This document shows positions 1-8,149 of a stretch of DNA of 38,516 nt, in pieces. Within the stretch, counting starts at the first letter, position 1. Every line of letters starts with the position of its first letter. The DNA is taken from the NCBI RefSeq assembly GCF_000568255.1, contig NZ_KK037166.1, forward strand, positions 7,990,445 to 8,028,960, in the 5' to 3' direction. Under the pieces are notes generated by a model. That model was not told the DNA's origin, ran no database searches, and saw only the letters and a program-made list of their open reading frames with translations. Source of the DNA: Kutzneria sp. 744. GTDB lineage: Bacteria > Actinomycetota > Actinomycetes > Mycobacteriales > Pseudonocardiaceae. A program made the translations under genes and the position numbers.

Positions 1-26
1 ACACGGCCGTCACCGGGCCCTTTTTC

Positions 27-73
27 CGTGTTCCCGCAGGTAGATCGCCGGAACACGATTCGGTCAGTTTTTT
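27..73 (+). terminator. Possible terminator for a gene upstream of the window
   Basis: An 8-bp perfect stem (cgtgttcc at 27-34 with ggaacacg at 50-57) is followed ten bases later by six T at 68-73. It would end a plus-strand transcript entering from the left, which by M. tuberculosis synteny could be sigA. The same stem could also serve the minus-strand ppgK transcript, which ends just to its right, but the T run favours the plus strand. The 15-nt loop and the gap before the T run weaken the call. Confidence 0.35.
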
Positions 74-83
74 CGGGGTACCA

Positions 84-845
<762 letters not shown>

Positions 846-942
846 CCGTCGGACCCTTCCTACTCGATTCAGTCCGCTGCCAGTCCTCGACCCCGCACGC
901 GGGTCTTCGGGAGTGTGCGCAGACCCTAACGTGTGTGGTTCG

Positions 943-1707
943 GTGAGCGGCGTGCTAGCCGCTGAATCCGAGGAACTCGTCAGGATTGCCGTCACCGTCG
1001 GGACCGAAGCCGCCGAGCTGGTCCGCAACGCCCGGAGCCACGCTGTCACCCAGGTCGACACCAAGTCCAGCGAAACCGACGTGGTGACCGCCGCAGATCG
1101 CGCGTCCGAACAGCTGGTCCGCGACCGGCTGGCCCACCTGCGCCCCGGCGAGCCCGTGCTGGGCGAGGAGGAGGGCGGGACCGACTCGCTCGACGGCCTG
1201 GTCTGGGTGGTCGACCCGATCGACGGCACCGTCAACTACCTCTACGGCCTGCCCTTCTACGCCGTGTCCATCGCCGCCCAGCTGGACGGGGTGTCGGTGG
1301 CCGGCGCCGTCGTCGAGCCGGTCTCCGGCCGGATCTGGACGGCCAGCCGGGGCGGCGGCTCCTTCTGCGACGGTCGGCCGCTGCGCGCCGCCGCCACGAC
1401 CCGCCTGGAGCTGTCCCTGCTGGGCACCGGCTTCTCCTACGACCACGCGCGCCGGTTGCGCCAGGCCGACGCCATCAACCGCATGCTGGGCAAGGTCCGG
1501 GACATCCGCCGCTGTGGGGCCGCCTCACTGGACCTGTGCGCCGTCGCCGCAGGCTGGGAGGACGCCTACATCGAGCACGGCCTGCACCGCTGGGACTGGG
1601 CCGCCGGCGGCCTCATCGCCGAGGAAGCGGGCGCCGTGTCCGGTTCCCCGGCTCCGACGACGACGGCCTCGGCGAGGCGGCCACCTTCGCCGCCGCCCCC
1701 GGCGTAG
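943..1707 (+). CDS. suhB: Inositol-1-monophosphatase family protein, 3' end frameshifted
   Basis: This is a Mg2+-dependent phosphatase of the inositol monophosphatase fold, equivalent by position to M. tuberculosis Rv2701c. Visible motifs are GEEEGG (metal-binding Glu), [15 protein letters not shown] (the DPIDGT metal motif) and [15 protein letters not shown] (the C-terminal WDxAAG motif). After EEAGAV at about 1638 the frame turns into low-complexity Ser/Pro/Ala and stops at 1705-1707. The frame one base back continues as [29 protein letters not shown], which looks like the expected family C-terminus, so about 30 residues are displaced by one missing base near 1638. The catalytic residues precede the break. 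GTG codons at 931, 943 and 952 are possible starts; 943 is a compromise and a weak TAACGT box at 927-932 may be its -10. Confidence 0.8.
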   Translation: MSGVLAAESEELVRIAVTVGTEAAELVRNARSHAVTQVDTKSSETDVVTAADRASEQLVRDRLAHLRPGEPVLGEEEGGTDSLDGLVWVVDPIDGTVNYLYGLPFYAVSIAAQLDGVSVAGAVVEPVSGRIWTASRGGGSFCDGRPLRAAATTRLELSLLGTGFSYDHARRLRQADAINRMLGKVRDIRRCGAASLDLCAVAAGWEDAYIEHGLHRWDWAAGGLIAEEAGAVSGSPAPTTTASARRPPSPPPPA

Positions 1708-1796
1708 CCGACCAGCTCGCGCGCCCTCCTAGAAGCGCTTCGGCAGGGTCTAGCCCCTCAGACTCCTTGCCCCCGGCCTAGCCTCGCCGACCACGA

Positions 1797-1938
1797 CCTC
1801 AGGTCCGCCGACCACCCGCCCAGGTCCGCTGACCCTCCGCCCCAGCTCCGCCGCTGACCTCCACCCCAGCTCCGCCGCCGACCTCAAACCCAGCTTCGCT
1901 GACTGACCACACCGCCCCAGGTCCGCTGACCCTCCAAC
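1797..1938. repeat. Degenerate tandem repeat of about 23-27 bp
   Basis: About six degenerate copies of a unit like CCCAGCTCCGCCGACCTCCA follow each other, for example caggtccgctgaccctcc at both ends of the run and cagctccgccgctgacct inside. The array lies in the 398-bp gap between the 3' end of suhB and convergent cei. It stops about 12 bp before palindromic element A. No convincing coding frame crosses it on either strand. Confidence 0.6.
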
Positions 1939-1949
1939 CCCGGAGAGCG

Positions 1950-2104
1950 CTCGGCCCCGCCCCTGCTTCGCCCGGTTGCTGGATTTTTCGAGGTCCGCCA
2001 CCCAACTCGCCCCGCCACCCAAGCCGCTGCGGGCCTCGAAAAATCCAGCAAGGGCGAGGCAGGGGCTTGAAAGGGGCCGAGCCCGCGCCGCCGAAGGCGG
2101 CGCC
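1950..2104. repeat. Palindromic dispersed element, copy A
   Basis: The segment folds back on itself. Its outer ends are ctcggcccc at 1950-1958 and ggggccgag at 2073-2081, and an inner perfect 16-bp stem pairs gctggatttttcgagg (1978-1993) with cctcgaaaaatccagc (2034-2049). A small hairpin gccgcc-gaa-ggcggc follows, and the element ends ggcggcgcc at 2104, two bases before the cei stop codon. Copy B at 13161-13306 shares the first 12 bases, the 15-mer tgcttcgcccggttg and the right end, but not the centre. Between convergent suhB and cei it could act as a two-way terminator. It contains no ORF. Confidence 0.75.
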
Positions 2105-2105
2105 A

Positions 2106-2819
2106 TCAAGCACAGTGCGAGTTGCGGGCGGCGTCGATGAGGTCGGCGCTGACGGGGGGCTGGCCGGTGGGCTGGGCCAGCTGGCCGCCCTGCGGGGGCG
2201 GTTGGTTCTTGCCCCACTCGGTCAGCTGCTGGAGCACCTGCTTGGCGCTGGAGTTGACCCGGAACTCGTCGTACTTCTTGCCGACGGCCAGGTCGACGGT
2301 GGCGTCCTGGCGTTCGTCGCGGACCAGTTCGGCGCACGGCTCCACGATGCTCAGCGTGCGGGCCCCGGCGGCGCCGTTGGGGCCGAACCGGATCTGGGCC
2401 CGGCAGTTCATGTCGCCGGCCAGGTAGATCGGGTCGTTGGTCGGGTCGCCGGCGGTGGCGAAGCCGGCCTGCTCCACGGCGGACTTGACGATGGTGGCCT
2501 GGTTGCGGGTCTCGCTGGCGTTGTAGACGCGGACCTGCACCTGGGCGGGGGGCGCGGGCGTGGTCTTGTCCAGGGCGTCGTGGGCCAGCGCGGTGCCCGG
2601 CTTGGGCGCGGGCGTCGCGGGCGGCGTCGCCCCGGCCGGCAGCGGGCCCGGCGCGTTGCAGTGCACGGCGGCGTCCACGTCGTCGGTGGTGTTGATGACC
2701 TTGACCCAGACGAAGCCTGCGACCACGGCGAGCACTGCGAACAGGACCATGGCGGGCCAGGGCCGCCGCTTCCGGTACAGCGGCTTCGCCTTCCCCCTGA
2801 CCCCGACTGGCGCAGTCAC
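2106..2819 (-). CDS. cei: Cei-like envelope integrity protein (LytR C-terminal domain)
   Basis: The 237-aa protein has a short basic cytoplasmic N-terminus, one membrane helix at about residues 23-42 (AMVLFAVLAVVAGFVWVKVI), a Pro/Ala-rich linker (about 57-90) and an extracytoplasmic LytR_C-type domain starting VQVRVYNASETRNQA. Such domains occur in cell-wall attachment proteins, and the M. tuberculosis homologue in the same position, Rv2700 (Cei), is needed for envelope integrity. Start GTG 2819 is preceded by GGAGGGCGGGG. It converges on suhB and stands alone, with a 542-bp gap upstream. Two Cys flank the domain (AVHCN and DMNC), and more lie near the C-terminus, which would suit disulphides outside the membrane. 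Confidence 0.85.
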   Translation of the reverse strand: MTAPVGVRGKAKPLYRKRRPWPAMVLFAVLAVVAGFVWVKVINTTDDVDAAVHCNAPGPLPAGATPPATPAPKPGTALAHDALDKTTPAPPAQVQVRVYNASETRNQATIVKSAVEQAGFATAGDPTNDPIYLAGDMNCRAQIRFGPNGAAGARTLSIVEPCAELVRDERQDATVDLAVGKKYDEFRVNSSAKQVLQQLTEWGKNQPPPQGGQLAQPTGQPPVSADLIDAARNSHCA

Positions 2820-3361
2820 GTCCCCGCCCTCCTCGACCCTGACCGACCCTGACCCTCACCGACGCCGCGGGTCGTGGCTGGTGAACCCCTGTGTCTGCTC
2901 AACCCGGCGCCCGGACCATCGCCTGTGATCAGCCTAGGCGTTACCGCCGACCGGCGTCGGCCGGCATCGCCGTCCGTGTCCGGTCCGTGTCCCGCCGCCG
3001 ACCGCGATCGCGCCCCGCGATCGACCGTGTGCGCACCGTCAACCCTGCTCGGGCGGAATCGCACCACGCCCGCGCGCCGTCGGCAAGTGGTTTCCCCGCC
3101 GAATTCCCCCGACGTCGCCGCTCGTCCCGCCAGCTAGGGCCACGGATGGGTGAGTGTGTGCGTGCAGCCTTGCGCGGTGGGCTATCATCCACGCGCTCCG
3201 AGCCACGCGGGTGCGGCTGGAATCGACTGACGATCACTGGGTGGCAGCCGGCGGGGAGCGAGACCACCGTCACTTCCGACGGCGGGCACAAATTGGGGCC
3301 CTGGAGCGTTGACCAGCGGCACGAACACAGTCTGAATTGTGACTGCAGGGGTGAAAGAAGT
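2820..3361. other. 542-bp intergenic region between cei and the DUF4193 gene
   Basis: No frame here has family sequence. Near cei there is a small direct repeat of gaccctgacc (2835-2860). Candidate promoter parts for the DUF4193 gene are TTGACC at 3309-3314 with TGAATT at 3333-3338 (18-bp spacer, poor -10) and an isolated TATCAT at 3183-3188. The strong Shine-Dalgarno-like ggggtgaaagaag directly precedes ATG 3362. The long 5' region could carry a leader, but I see no known riboswitch motif. Confidence 0.4.
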
Positions 3362-3661
3362 ATGGCGACCGACTACGACGCTCCGCGCCGGAGCCAGGAC
3401 GACGACCTGGCCGAGGACTCCCTCGAGGAGTTGAAGGCGCGGCGCAACGAGACGCAGTCCGGCGTGGTCGACGTCGATGTGGACGCGCCGGATGAGAACT
3501 TCGAGCTGCCAGGCGCTGACCTGTCTAACGAGGAACTCACCGTGAAGGTGCTGCCGAAGCAGGCTGACGAGTTCACCTGTTCCAGCTGTTTCCTGGTGCA
3601 CCACCGGAGTCGACTGGCCGAGGAGCACAACGGGCGGTTGATCTGCAGGGACTGCGCCTGA
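3362..3661 (+). CDS. DUF4193 family protein with a paired-Cys zinc-ribbon-like end
   Basis: A 99-aa acidic protein, nearly the length of its M. tuberculosis counterpart Rv2699c. The first half is rich in Asp and Glu (SQDDDLAEDSLEELKARRNE) and probably flexible. The C-terminal part holds two Cys pairs, FTCSSCFLVHHRSRLA and GRLICRDCA, spaced as in a small zinc ribbon. The family function is not established as far as I know. The start ATG 3362 follows GGGGTGAAAGAAG. The gene converges on the DUF3093 gene with a hairpin between them. The strong ribosome site and long leader suggest high expression (inference). Confidence 0.9.
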   Translation: MATDYDAPRRSQDDDLAEDSLEELKARRNETQSGVVDVDVDAPDENFELPGADLSNEELTVKVLPKQADEFTCSSCFLVHHRSRLAEEHNGRLICRDCA

Positions 3662-3674
3662 GCGGACGCGACCG

Positions 3675-3707
3675 GACGGCGCGCGGGCGAGACAGCCCCG
3701 CGCCGTC
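3675..3707. terminator. Hairpin between convergent genes
   Basis: The stem pairs gacggcgcgcggg (3675-3687) with ccccgcgccgtc (3696-3707), with one bulged base and an 8-nt loop. It sits in the 72-bp space between the stops of the DUF4193 and DUF3093 genes and could end both transcripts. There is no T run, which is common for terminators in very GC-rich actinobacteria. Confidence 0.5.
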
Positions 3708-3733
3708 GGCGCGGCCTTCGGGCGTTCTGGGGG

Positions 3734-4219
3734 TCAGTTGTGCGTCAACAGGGCGGCCAGCTTGTCCGCGTTGCGGACGCTGAACAGCCAGTAGGGGGTC
3801 GGATCCGACGGGTCGTTGAGGTAGACCCGGAGGACCGGCCCAACCCAGCCGCGGTGCGACACGAACGCGGCCGGATCCAGGTCCGGGCCGAGCGCCTTGC
3901 GCTTGGCCTTGGCCGGGATCACCTCGACCTCGTCGATCAGGCGCAGCGGCACGTGGGCGTCGCCCACCCACAGCTCGCCGTCGACGACCTTCACCGTGGC
4001 CCGGCCCAGCCACAGCATCACGCCGATCACGAGTGGGATGGTGATCAGGTAGGGCAGCCATGCCCGCACGCCCGGGTAGCCCATGTGCACCTCGGCGGCC
4101 ATCAGCACGGCCGCGACGACGGGCAGCGGCCAGCCCCACCACGACACGTGCAGGCGTTCGAAGAACACCGGCTTGGACTTGGCCTCGGCCTTTGCCACCG
4201 CACTCACGCTCTCGGTCAC
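3734..4219 (-). CDS. DUF3093 family membrane protein
   Basis: The 161-aa protein has a short N-terminus with [12 protein letters not shown], two hydrophobic segments at about residues 30-47 and 56-73 ([19 protein letters not shown]), and a C-terminal cytoplasmic-type beta-rich domain of about 90 residues ([20 protein letters not shown]). Length and order agree with M. tuberculosis Rv2698. No enzymatic motif is visible and the function is unknown. It starts with GTG at 4219 and diverges from dut over only 24 bp, so the promoters must overlap and at least one transcript is probably leaderless. Confidence 0.87.
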   Translation of the reverse strand: MTESVSAVAKAEAKSKPVFFERLHVSWWGWPLPVVAAVLMAAEVHMGYPGVRAWLPYLITIPLVIGVMLWLGRATVKVVDGELWVGDAHVPLRLIDEVEVIPAKAKRKALGPDLDPAAFVSHRGWVGPVLRVYLNDPSDPTPYWLFSVRNADKLAALLTHN

Positions 4220-4243
4220 GGGTCCAGGGTAGTGTCACGCGCC

Positions 4244-4738
4244 GTGTCCAGCGTGCAGGTCCTCCTCTCCCGAATCGATCCCGGTGTCCCGGTGCCGTCC
4301 TATGCGACGGCCGGCGACGCGGGCGTCGACCTCGTGACGACCTCGGACGTCGTCATCCGTCCCGGCGAGCGCGCCGTGGTCGGCACCGGCGTGGCCGTGG
4401 CGCTGCCGGTGGGCTTCGCCGGCTTCGTGCACCCCCGCTCCGGGCTGGCCGCGCGGGTCGGCCTGTCCGTGGTGAACACCCCCGGCACCATCGACGCGGG
4501 CTACCGCGGCGAGATCCGGGTGTGCCTGATCAACCACGACCTCCGCGAGCCGATCACGCTGACCCGGGGGGACCGGATCGCCCAGCTGGTCGTGCAGCGC
4601 GTCGAGCACGTGGTCTTCGAGGAGGTCGCCGAGCTGCCCGACTCCGAGCGCGGCACCGGCGGCTACGGATCCACCGGCGGGCACGCGGTGCTCGCGGCCG
4701 CGGCTGGCGCCGGGGCCCAGCAGGGGACGAAGGAGTAG
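4244..4738 (+). CDS. dut: Deoxyuridine 5'-triphosphate nucleotidohydrolase (dUTPase)
   Basis: This enzyme hydrolyses dUTP to dUMP and pyrophosphate, keeping uracil out of DNA and feeding dTMP synthesis. The 164-aa trimeric-type protein shows all five dUTPase motifs in order: [37 protein letters not shown] and the flexible C-terminal arm [12 protein letters not shown], whose aromatic residue stacks on the substrate. GTG 4244 aligns with the start of the M. tuberculosis protein; GTG 4232 and 4253 are alternatives. The DUF3710 gene starts four bases after the stop, so the two are almost certainly co-transcribed. The Ala/Gly-rich tail after the arm is an extra few residues. Confidence 0.95.
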   Translation: MSSVQVLLSRIDPGVPVPSYATAGDAGVDLVTTSDVVIRPGERAVVGTGVAVALPVGFAGFVHPRSGLAARVGLSVVNTPGTIDAGYRGEIRVCLINHDLREPITLTRGDRIAQLVVQRVEHVVFEEVAELPDSERGTGGYGSTGGHAVLAAAAGAGAQQGTKE

Positions 4739-4742
4739 CGGA

Positions 4743-5387
4743 ATGTTCGGCAAGCGCGGCAAGCGTGGGCGCCACCACGTCAGCAAGGACAGCGGCCGCC
4801 TGGGGGTGCCGGACTACGACGCCGTCGACGAGTCCGTGGACGAGATCGAGTCCACTGCCGGCCCGTTCGACGAGCACGACGCCCCGCAGGACGGCCTGTC
4901 CCGCCTCGACCTCGGGTCCGTGCGGGTGCCCGTGCCCGACGGCGCGCAGCTCCAGGTCGAGGTCGACCCCTCCGGCCCGGTTCGGGCCGTGCACCTGGTG
5001 ACCCCGATCGGGCAGATCACCGTCAGCGCCTACGCCGCGCCCCGTGGCGGCGGCCTGTGGCCCGAGATCTGCGAGGAGCTGGTCACCCAGCTGCGCGGGG
5101 ACGGGGCCCGGGTGATCAAGGAGGCCGGCGAGTGGGGGACCGAGCTGGCCGCCACCGCCAACAACGTCGTGCTGCGCTTCATCGGCGTCGACGGGCCGCG
5201 GTGGATGCTGCGCGGTGTCGTCGCCGGTCCCGGTGAGCACAACGTGGTGGCCTCCGACCTGCTGCGCACCGTCGTGCGGGGCACCGTCGTCGTGCGGGGC
5301 GTCGAGCCCCAGCCCGTGCGCACCCCGCTGCCCGTCGAGCTGCCGCCCGCCATCGCCCAGCACATCCAGGCCCAGCAGCAGGGCTGA
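4743..5387 (+). CDS. DUF3710 domain protein
   Basis: A 214-aa protein with a basic N-terminus (MFGKRGKRGRHH), an acidic stretch (DYDAVDESVDEIES) and a conserved DUF3710 domain from about residue 55, with LDLGSVRVPVPDGAQLQVEV, VSAYAAPRGGGLWPEI and GVDGPRWMLRGVV. It has no transmembrane segment or recognised catalytic motif. It corresponds to M. tuberculosis Rv2696c, also next to dut, and is somewhat shorter. It follows dut by 4 bp and precedes a frameshifted kinase gene by 10 bp. The role is unknown. Confidence 0.88.
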   Translation: MFGKRGKRGRHHVSKDSGRLGVPDYDAVDESVDEIESTAGPFDEHDAPQDGLSRLDLGSVRVPVPDGAQLQVEVDPSGPVRAVHLVTPIGQITVSAYAAPRGGGLWPEICEELVTQLRGDGARVIKEAGEWGTELAATANNVVLRFIGVDGPRWMLRGVVAGPGEHNVVASDLLRTVVRGTVVVRGVEPQPVRTPLPVELPPAIAQHIQAQQQG

Positions 5388-5397
5388 TGTTCCCCTG

Positions 5398-6233
5398 ATG
5401 ATCTCCGCCGCCACCGCCGACCGGATGCGGGCGCGGTTCGGGCCGGACGCCCAGTCCTGGCTCGACGCCGTGCCCGCCCTGGTGTCCGCGCTCAGCGCCC
5501 GGTGGGGTCTTGAGGTCGTCGCCAAGATGACCGGCGGCACCTCCGTCACCTTCCGTTGCCGCCGTTCCGACGGCTCCTTGGCGTATCTGAAGCTCACCCC
5601 CGACGCCGAGGTCTTCGCCACCGAAGCCGCCGCCCTGGGGCCTGGGCCTCCTGTCCCGCCGTGGTCTCCCTTCTCGACTCCTCGGTCGAGGACAACGCCC
5701 TCCTCATCGAGGCCTTGGAGCCCGGCACACCCCTGGCTTCCTGGCACCCCGCCGCCGACCTCCTCGGGCAGCTCCGTGACGTCCCCGCGCCGACCGGCTT
5801 CCCCACCGTGGCCGACCGGGTCGACTTCATGTTCACCCTCGCCGCCCGCCGCAACCCCGGTGTGCCCACCGAGCTGCTCGATGCCTCCCACGCCTCCGCC
5901 CGCCGCCTCGCCGACACCGGCACCGTCGTCCGCCTCGTGCACGGCGACCTCCACCCCGGCAACGTCCTCACCTCCGCCCGCGGCCCCGTCGCCATCGACC
6001 CCCGCCCCTGCCTCGGCGACCCCGACCTCGACGTCGTCGACTGGGCCTTCCTCGACGTCACCACCGACACCCAGCTCCGCGCCCGCATCGCCGCCCTCAA
6101 CCCCCTCGACGAGGCCCGGGCCTACGAGTGGTGCCGCTCCCTCGCCGTTTTCCTGCTCATGTCCCACGTCCGCCGCGGCATCGAGGACCCCGCCACCGCC
6201 CTGTTCAGGCAGCTGGCCGAAACCCTCGCCTAG
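5398..6233 (+). pseudogene. APH(6)/hydroxyurea-type small-molecule kinase, frameshifted
   Basis: Read across one frame change this is a protein of about 278 aa of the aminoglycoside/hydroxyurea phosphotransferase superfamily (kinase-like fold). From ATG 5398 the first frame gives WGLEVVAKMTGGTSVTFRCR and SLAYLKLTPDAEVFATEAAAL, the nucleotide-binding lobe with its Lys and Glu. Near 5638 (run of four G) the sense passes to the frame one base back: ALLIEALEPGTPL, the catalytic VRLVHGDLHPGNVL and the metal loop AIDPRPCLGDPDLDVVDWAF. One added G would restore the frame. The gene interrupts the mycobacterial order between the Rv2696c and Rv2695 homologues. Its end overlaps the convergent hydrolase by 29 bp. 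A true pseudogene and a sequence error are both possible; the substrate is unknown. Confidence 0.75.
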
Positions 6234-6915
6234 ACGCCTGCCAGGCGGCGAAGGCGGCGTGGCCGAGGGCGGAGCGGTCGGCGCTGAAGTCGGCGAAGGA
6301 CAGGGAGCGGACCACGGCGTCGGGGATGGCGGCGGCCCACTGGGCGGCGACGGGGGAGGGGTGCAGGGGGTCGTCCTGCACGGCGGCGATGCCGACGGGG
6401 ATGGAGAGCGTGGCCAGCTGGGCGAGGGTGGGGGCGGGGCGGTCGGCGGCGGCCAGGAGGGAGTCGACGAGGCCGGGGCCGTGGCGGCGCCAGGCGCGGG
6501 AGAGCTCGGCGGCGAGCCAAGGGGGGACGTCGGGGCCGAAGGCGAGGGCCGAGGAGAGGCCGTCACGGCGGACGGCGGCGGCGGAGTAGCGGGCGGCGAC
6601 GGCGGCGGGGCAGTCGCCGGGGGCGCCGTGCCAGGCGGGCATCGCGAGCAGCAGGCCGGCGCAGCGGGAGGGGTGTGCGCAAGCCCACTCGGCGGCCAGA
6701 TGGGCGCCGAAGGAGATGCCGCCGGCGAGAACAGGTCCGTGCGCTTCGTACGCGGCGTCGAGGGAAAGCAGGTGCCGGAGGCCCAGATCCGGCCCTGGAA
6801 CCGGTTTCGGGGCGACGAGGGTCACCCCCGCGGCGGCCGCCGGGGCGGTGAAGACCGAACGGATGAAAACGTCATCCGATCCGGTTCCGGGCAACAGGAC
6901 GGCCACGTCGGTCAC
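6205..6915 (-). CDS. Alpha/beta hydrolase family protein
   Basis: A 236-aa alpha/beta hydrolase matching M. tuberculosis Rv2695 in place and size. The oxyanion-side loop LLPGTGSDD comes at once, the nucleophile elbow is GGISFGAH (Ser68), the acid is probably in AVQDDPLHP, and the base is His in ALGHAAFAAW near the C-terminus. There is no signal peptide, so it is probably cytosolic. GTG 6915 (VTDVAVLLPGTG) is preferred because the conserved part starts there; GTG 6960 would add 15 residues of no clear conservation. It is convergent with and overlaps the 3' end of the kinase gene by 29 bp, and diverges from the OB-fold gene. The substrate is unknown. Confidence 0.82.
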   Translation of the reverse strand: MTDVAVLLPGTGSDDVFIRSVFTAPAAAAGVTLVAPKPVPGPDLGLRHLLSLDAAYEAHGPVLAGGISFGAHLAAEWACAHPSRCAGLLLAMPAWHGAPGDCPAAVAARYSAAAVRRDGLSSALAFGPDVPPWLAAELSRAWRRHGPGLVDSLLAAADRPAPTLAQLATLSIPVGIAAVQDDPLHPSPVAAQWAAAIPDAVVRSLSFADFSADRSALGHAAFAAWQASRRGFRPAA

Positions 6916-7023
6916 ATCGGCAGATCTTGCCGCTTCGGACGCGGTTGTCGGAGCCTCCACGCGGTTACCCTGGCGAGTGAACGGCCCGGCGTGGGGGCCA
7001 CACGGCGCATTGGAGCGCGGACC
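6916..7023. promoter_or_regulatory. Divergent promoter region (hydrolase / OB-fold gene)
   Basis: This 108-bp gap separates two divergent genes. The sequence ggttaccct at 6964-6972 offers TACCCT (6966-6971) as a -10 for the plus strand and TAACCG as a -10 for the minus strand; -35 boxes are poor. Assignment is by position and is weak. Confidence 0.3.
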
Positions 7024-7401
7024 ATGGCGAGCACAAGGGGCGGCTACTGGAACCGTCTCGTACGCCGACTGACCAGCGACGTCACCGAGTTGGACGCCGA
7101 CGACCTGTCGCGCGAGGTCGACGCCGTCGGGGCGCAGCGTGCGTGCGACTGCCGTTCCGGCGAAGAGGTCACCGTGCTCGGCCGGCTGCGCAGCGTCGAG
7201 CTGTGCCCCCGGGACGCGGCGGCGACGCTGGAGGCGGAGCTCTACGACGGCACCGAGGGCGTGACGCTAGTCTGGCTCGGTCGGCGCCGCATCGCGGGTA
7301 TCGAGCCGGGGCGCACCATCAAGGCCCGGGGTCGGATCGCGGTCCGCGACGGCCGCAAGGTGCTCTACAACCCCTACTACGAGTTGCAGACGACTTCATG
7401 A
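7024..7401 (+). CDS. OB-fold nucleic-acid-binding domain protein
   Basis: A 125-aa protein, homologous by position and length to M. tuberculosis Rv2694c. After a short N-terminal helix region (GYWNRLVRRLTSDVTELDADDL) it has an OB-fold of the tRNA-anticodon/RecG type: EEVTVLGRLRSVELCPRD, ATLEAELYDGTEGVTLVWLGRR and RTIKARGRIAVRDGRKVLYNPYYEL. Such domains bind single-stranded nucleic acid, but no catalytic domain is attached. ATG 7024 is the only well-placed start. Its stop overlaps the DUF3159 start (ATGA), so the two are translationally coupled. Confidence 0.88.
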   Translation: MASTRGGYWNRLVRRLTSDVTELDADDLSREVDAVGAQRACDCRSGEEVTVLGRLRSVELCPRDAAATLEAELYDGTEGVTLVWLGRRRIAGIEPGRTIKARGRIAVRDGRKVLYNPYYELQTTS

Positions 7402-8105
7402 GCGAACAGCCAGCCCCGGCCGTCGAATCGGCGACCGACGCGAAGCCGGCCGAGGACGACGAGCAGCGCAAGCCCACGCCGACGCTGCTGGAGCAGATGG
7501 GCGGCATCAGCGGCCTGATCTACTCCTCGGTGCCGATCGTGGTCTTCGTGCTGGCCAACTACCTGTTCGAGTGGCAGGTCGCGCTGTGGGCGGCGGTCGG
7601 CGTGGCGGTGGCCATCGCCGTGCTGCGGCTGGTCCGCCGGGAGCCGATCCAGCCGGCCATCTCGGGCCTGTTCGGCATCGCCGTCGCCGCGTTCATCACC
7701 ATCCGCACCGGCTCGGCCAAGGGCTTCTTCGCCTTCGGCATCTGGAGCAGCCTGGTCTACTGCGGCGCGTTCCTGGTCTCGGCCCTCGTCCGCTGGCCGC
7801 TGGCCGGCGTGATCTGGTCGACGCTGAACAACACCGGCTTCAAGTGGCGCGCGGACCGCTCCGCCCGCCTCTACTACGACATCGCCACGCTGGTCTGGAT
7901 CCTGGTCTTCGGGTCCAAGTTCGTGGTCCAGCAGTGGCTGTACGACCAGAACAACGTGGGCCTGCTCGGCCTGGCCCGCATCGCGATGGGCTACCCGCTC
8001 ACGGCGATCGCCATCGCCGTCACGGTGTGGGCGGTGCGTAAGGCCGACAAGCGCCTCGCGCTGCTGGCGGCCGAGGAGACAACACCAGAACCAGAAGCCG
8101 CATGA
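7398..8105 (+). CDS. DUF3159 family membrane protein
   Basis: A 235-aa integral membrane protein with a polar N-terminus of about 40 residues, then about six hydrophobic segments (for example IYSSVPIVVFVLANYLF, VALWAAVGVAVAIAVL, SGLFGIAVAAFITI and GIWSSLVYCGAFLVSALV) and a polar acidic tail. The conserved stretch LNNTGFKWRADRSARLYYDI lies between the fourth and fifth helices. It is the Rv2693c homologue. I know no established function; its nearness to potassium regulator genes in many actinobacteria may be only positional. The start overlaps the upstream stop as ATGA, and a strong terminator follows immediately. Confidence 0.87.
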   Translation: MSEQPAPAVESATDAKPAEDDEQRKPTPTLLEQMGGISGLIYSSVPIVVFVLANYLFEWQVALWAAVGVAVAIAVLRLVRREPIQPAISGLFGIAVAAFITIRTGSAKGFFAFGIWSSLVYCGAFLVSALVRWPLAGVIWSTLNNTGFKWRADRSARLYYDIATLVWILVFGSKFVVQQWLYDQNNVGLLGLARIAMGYPLTAIAIAVTVWAVRKADKRLALLAAEETTPEPEAA

Positions 8106-8107
8106 CA

Positions 8108-8138
8108 AAGGCCCCCTCAATGTGAGGGGGCCTTTTTT
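8108..8138 (+). terminator. Strong intrinsic terminator
   Basis: A perfect 10-bp stem (ggccccctca at 8110-8119 and tgagggggcc at 8123-8132) with a 3-nt loop and flanking A/T pairs is followed by six T (8133-8138). It lies between the convergent DUF3159 and ceoC stops and is the clearest Rho-independent terminator in the window. The T run suits the plus strand; the short A run on the left gives it weak activity for the minus strand. Confidence 0.9.
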
Positions 8139-8149
8139 GTGTCAACCGC

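Noticed and set aside
1722-1760. Second frameshift at the end of suhB
   Set aside because: LLEALRQ in the original frame is suggestive, but so short a tail cannot be judged without relatives; kept only as a note.
5398-6233. Aminoglycoside resistance gene
   Set aside because: The fold and motifs are shared by many small-molecule kinases; nothing shows an aminoglycoside substrate, and the frame is broken.
4554-6566. Long minus-strand open frame of about 670 codons
   Set aside because: Low-complexity Pro/Ser/Gly translation opposite dut, DUF3710 and the kinase; a GC-codon shadow.
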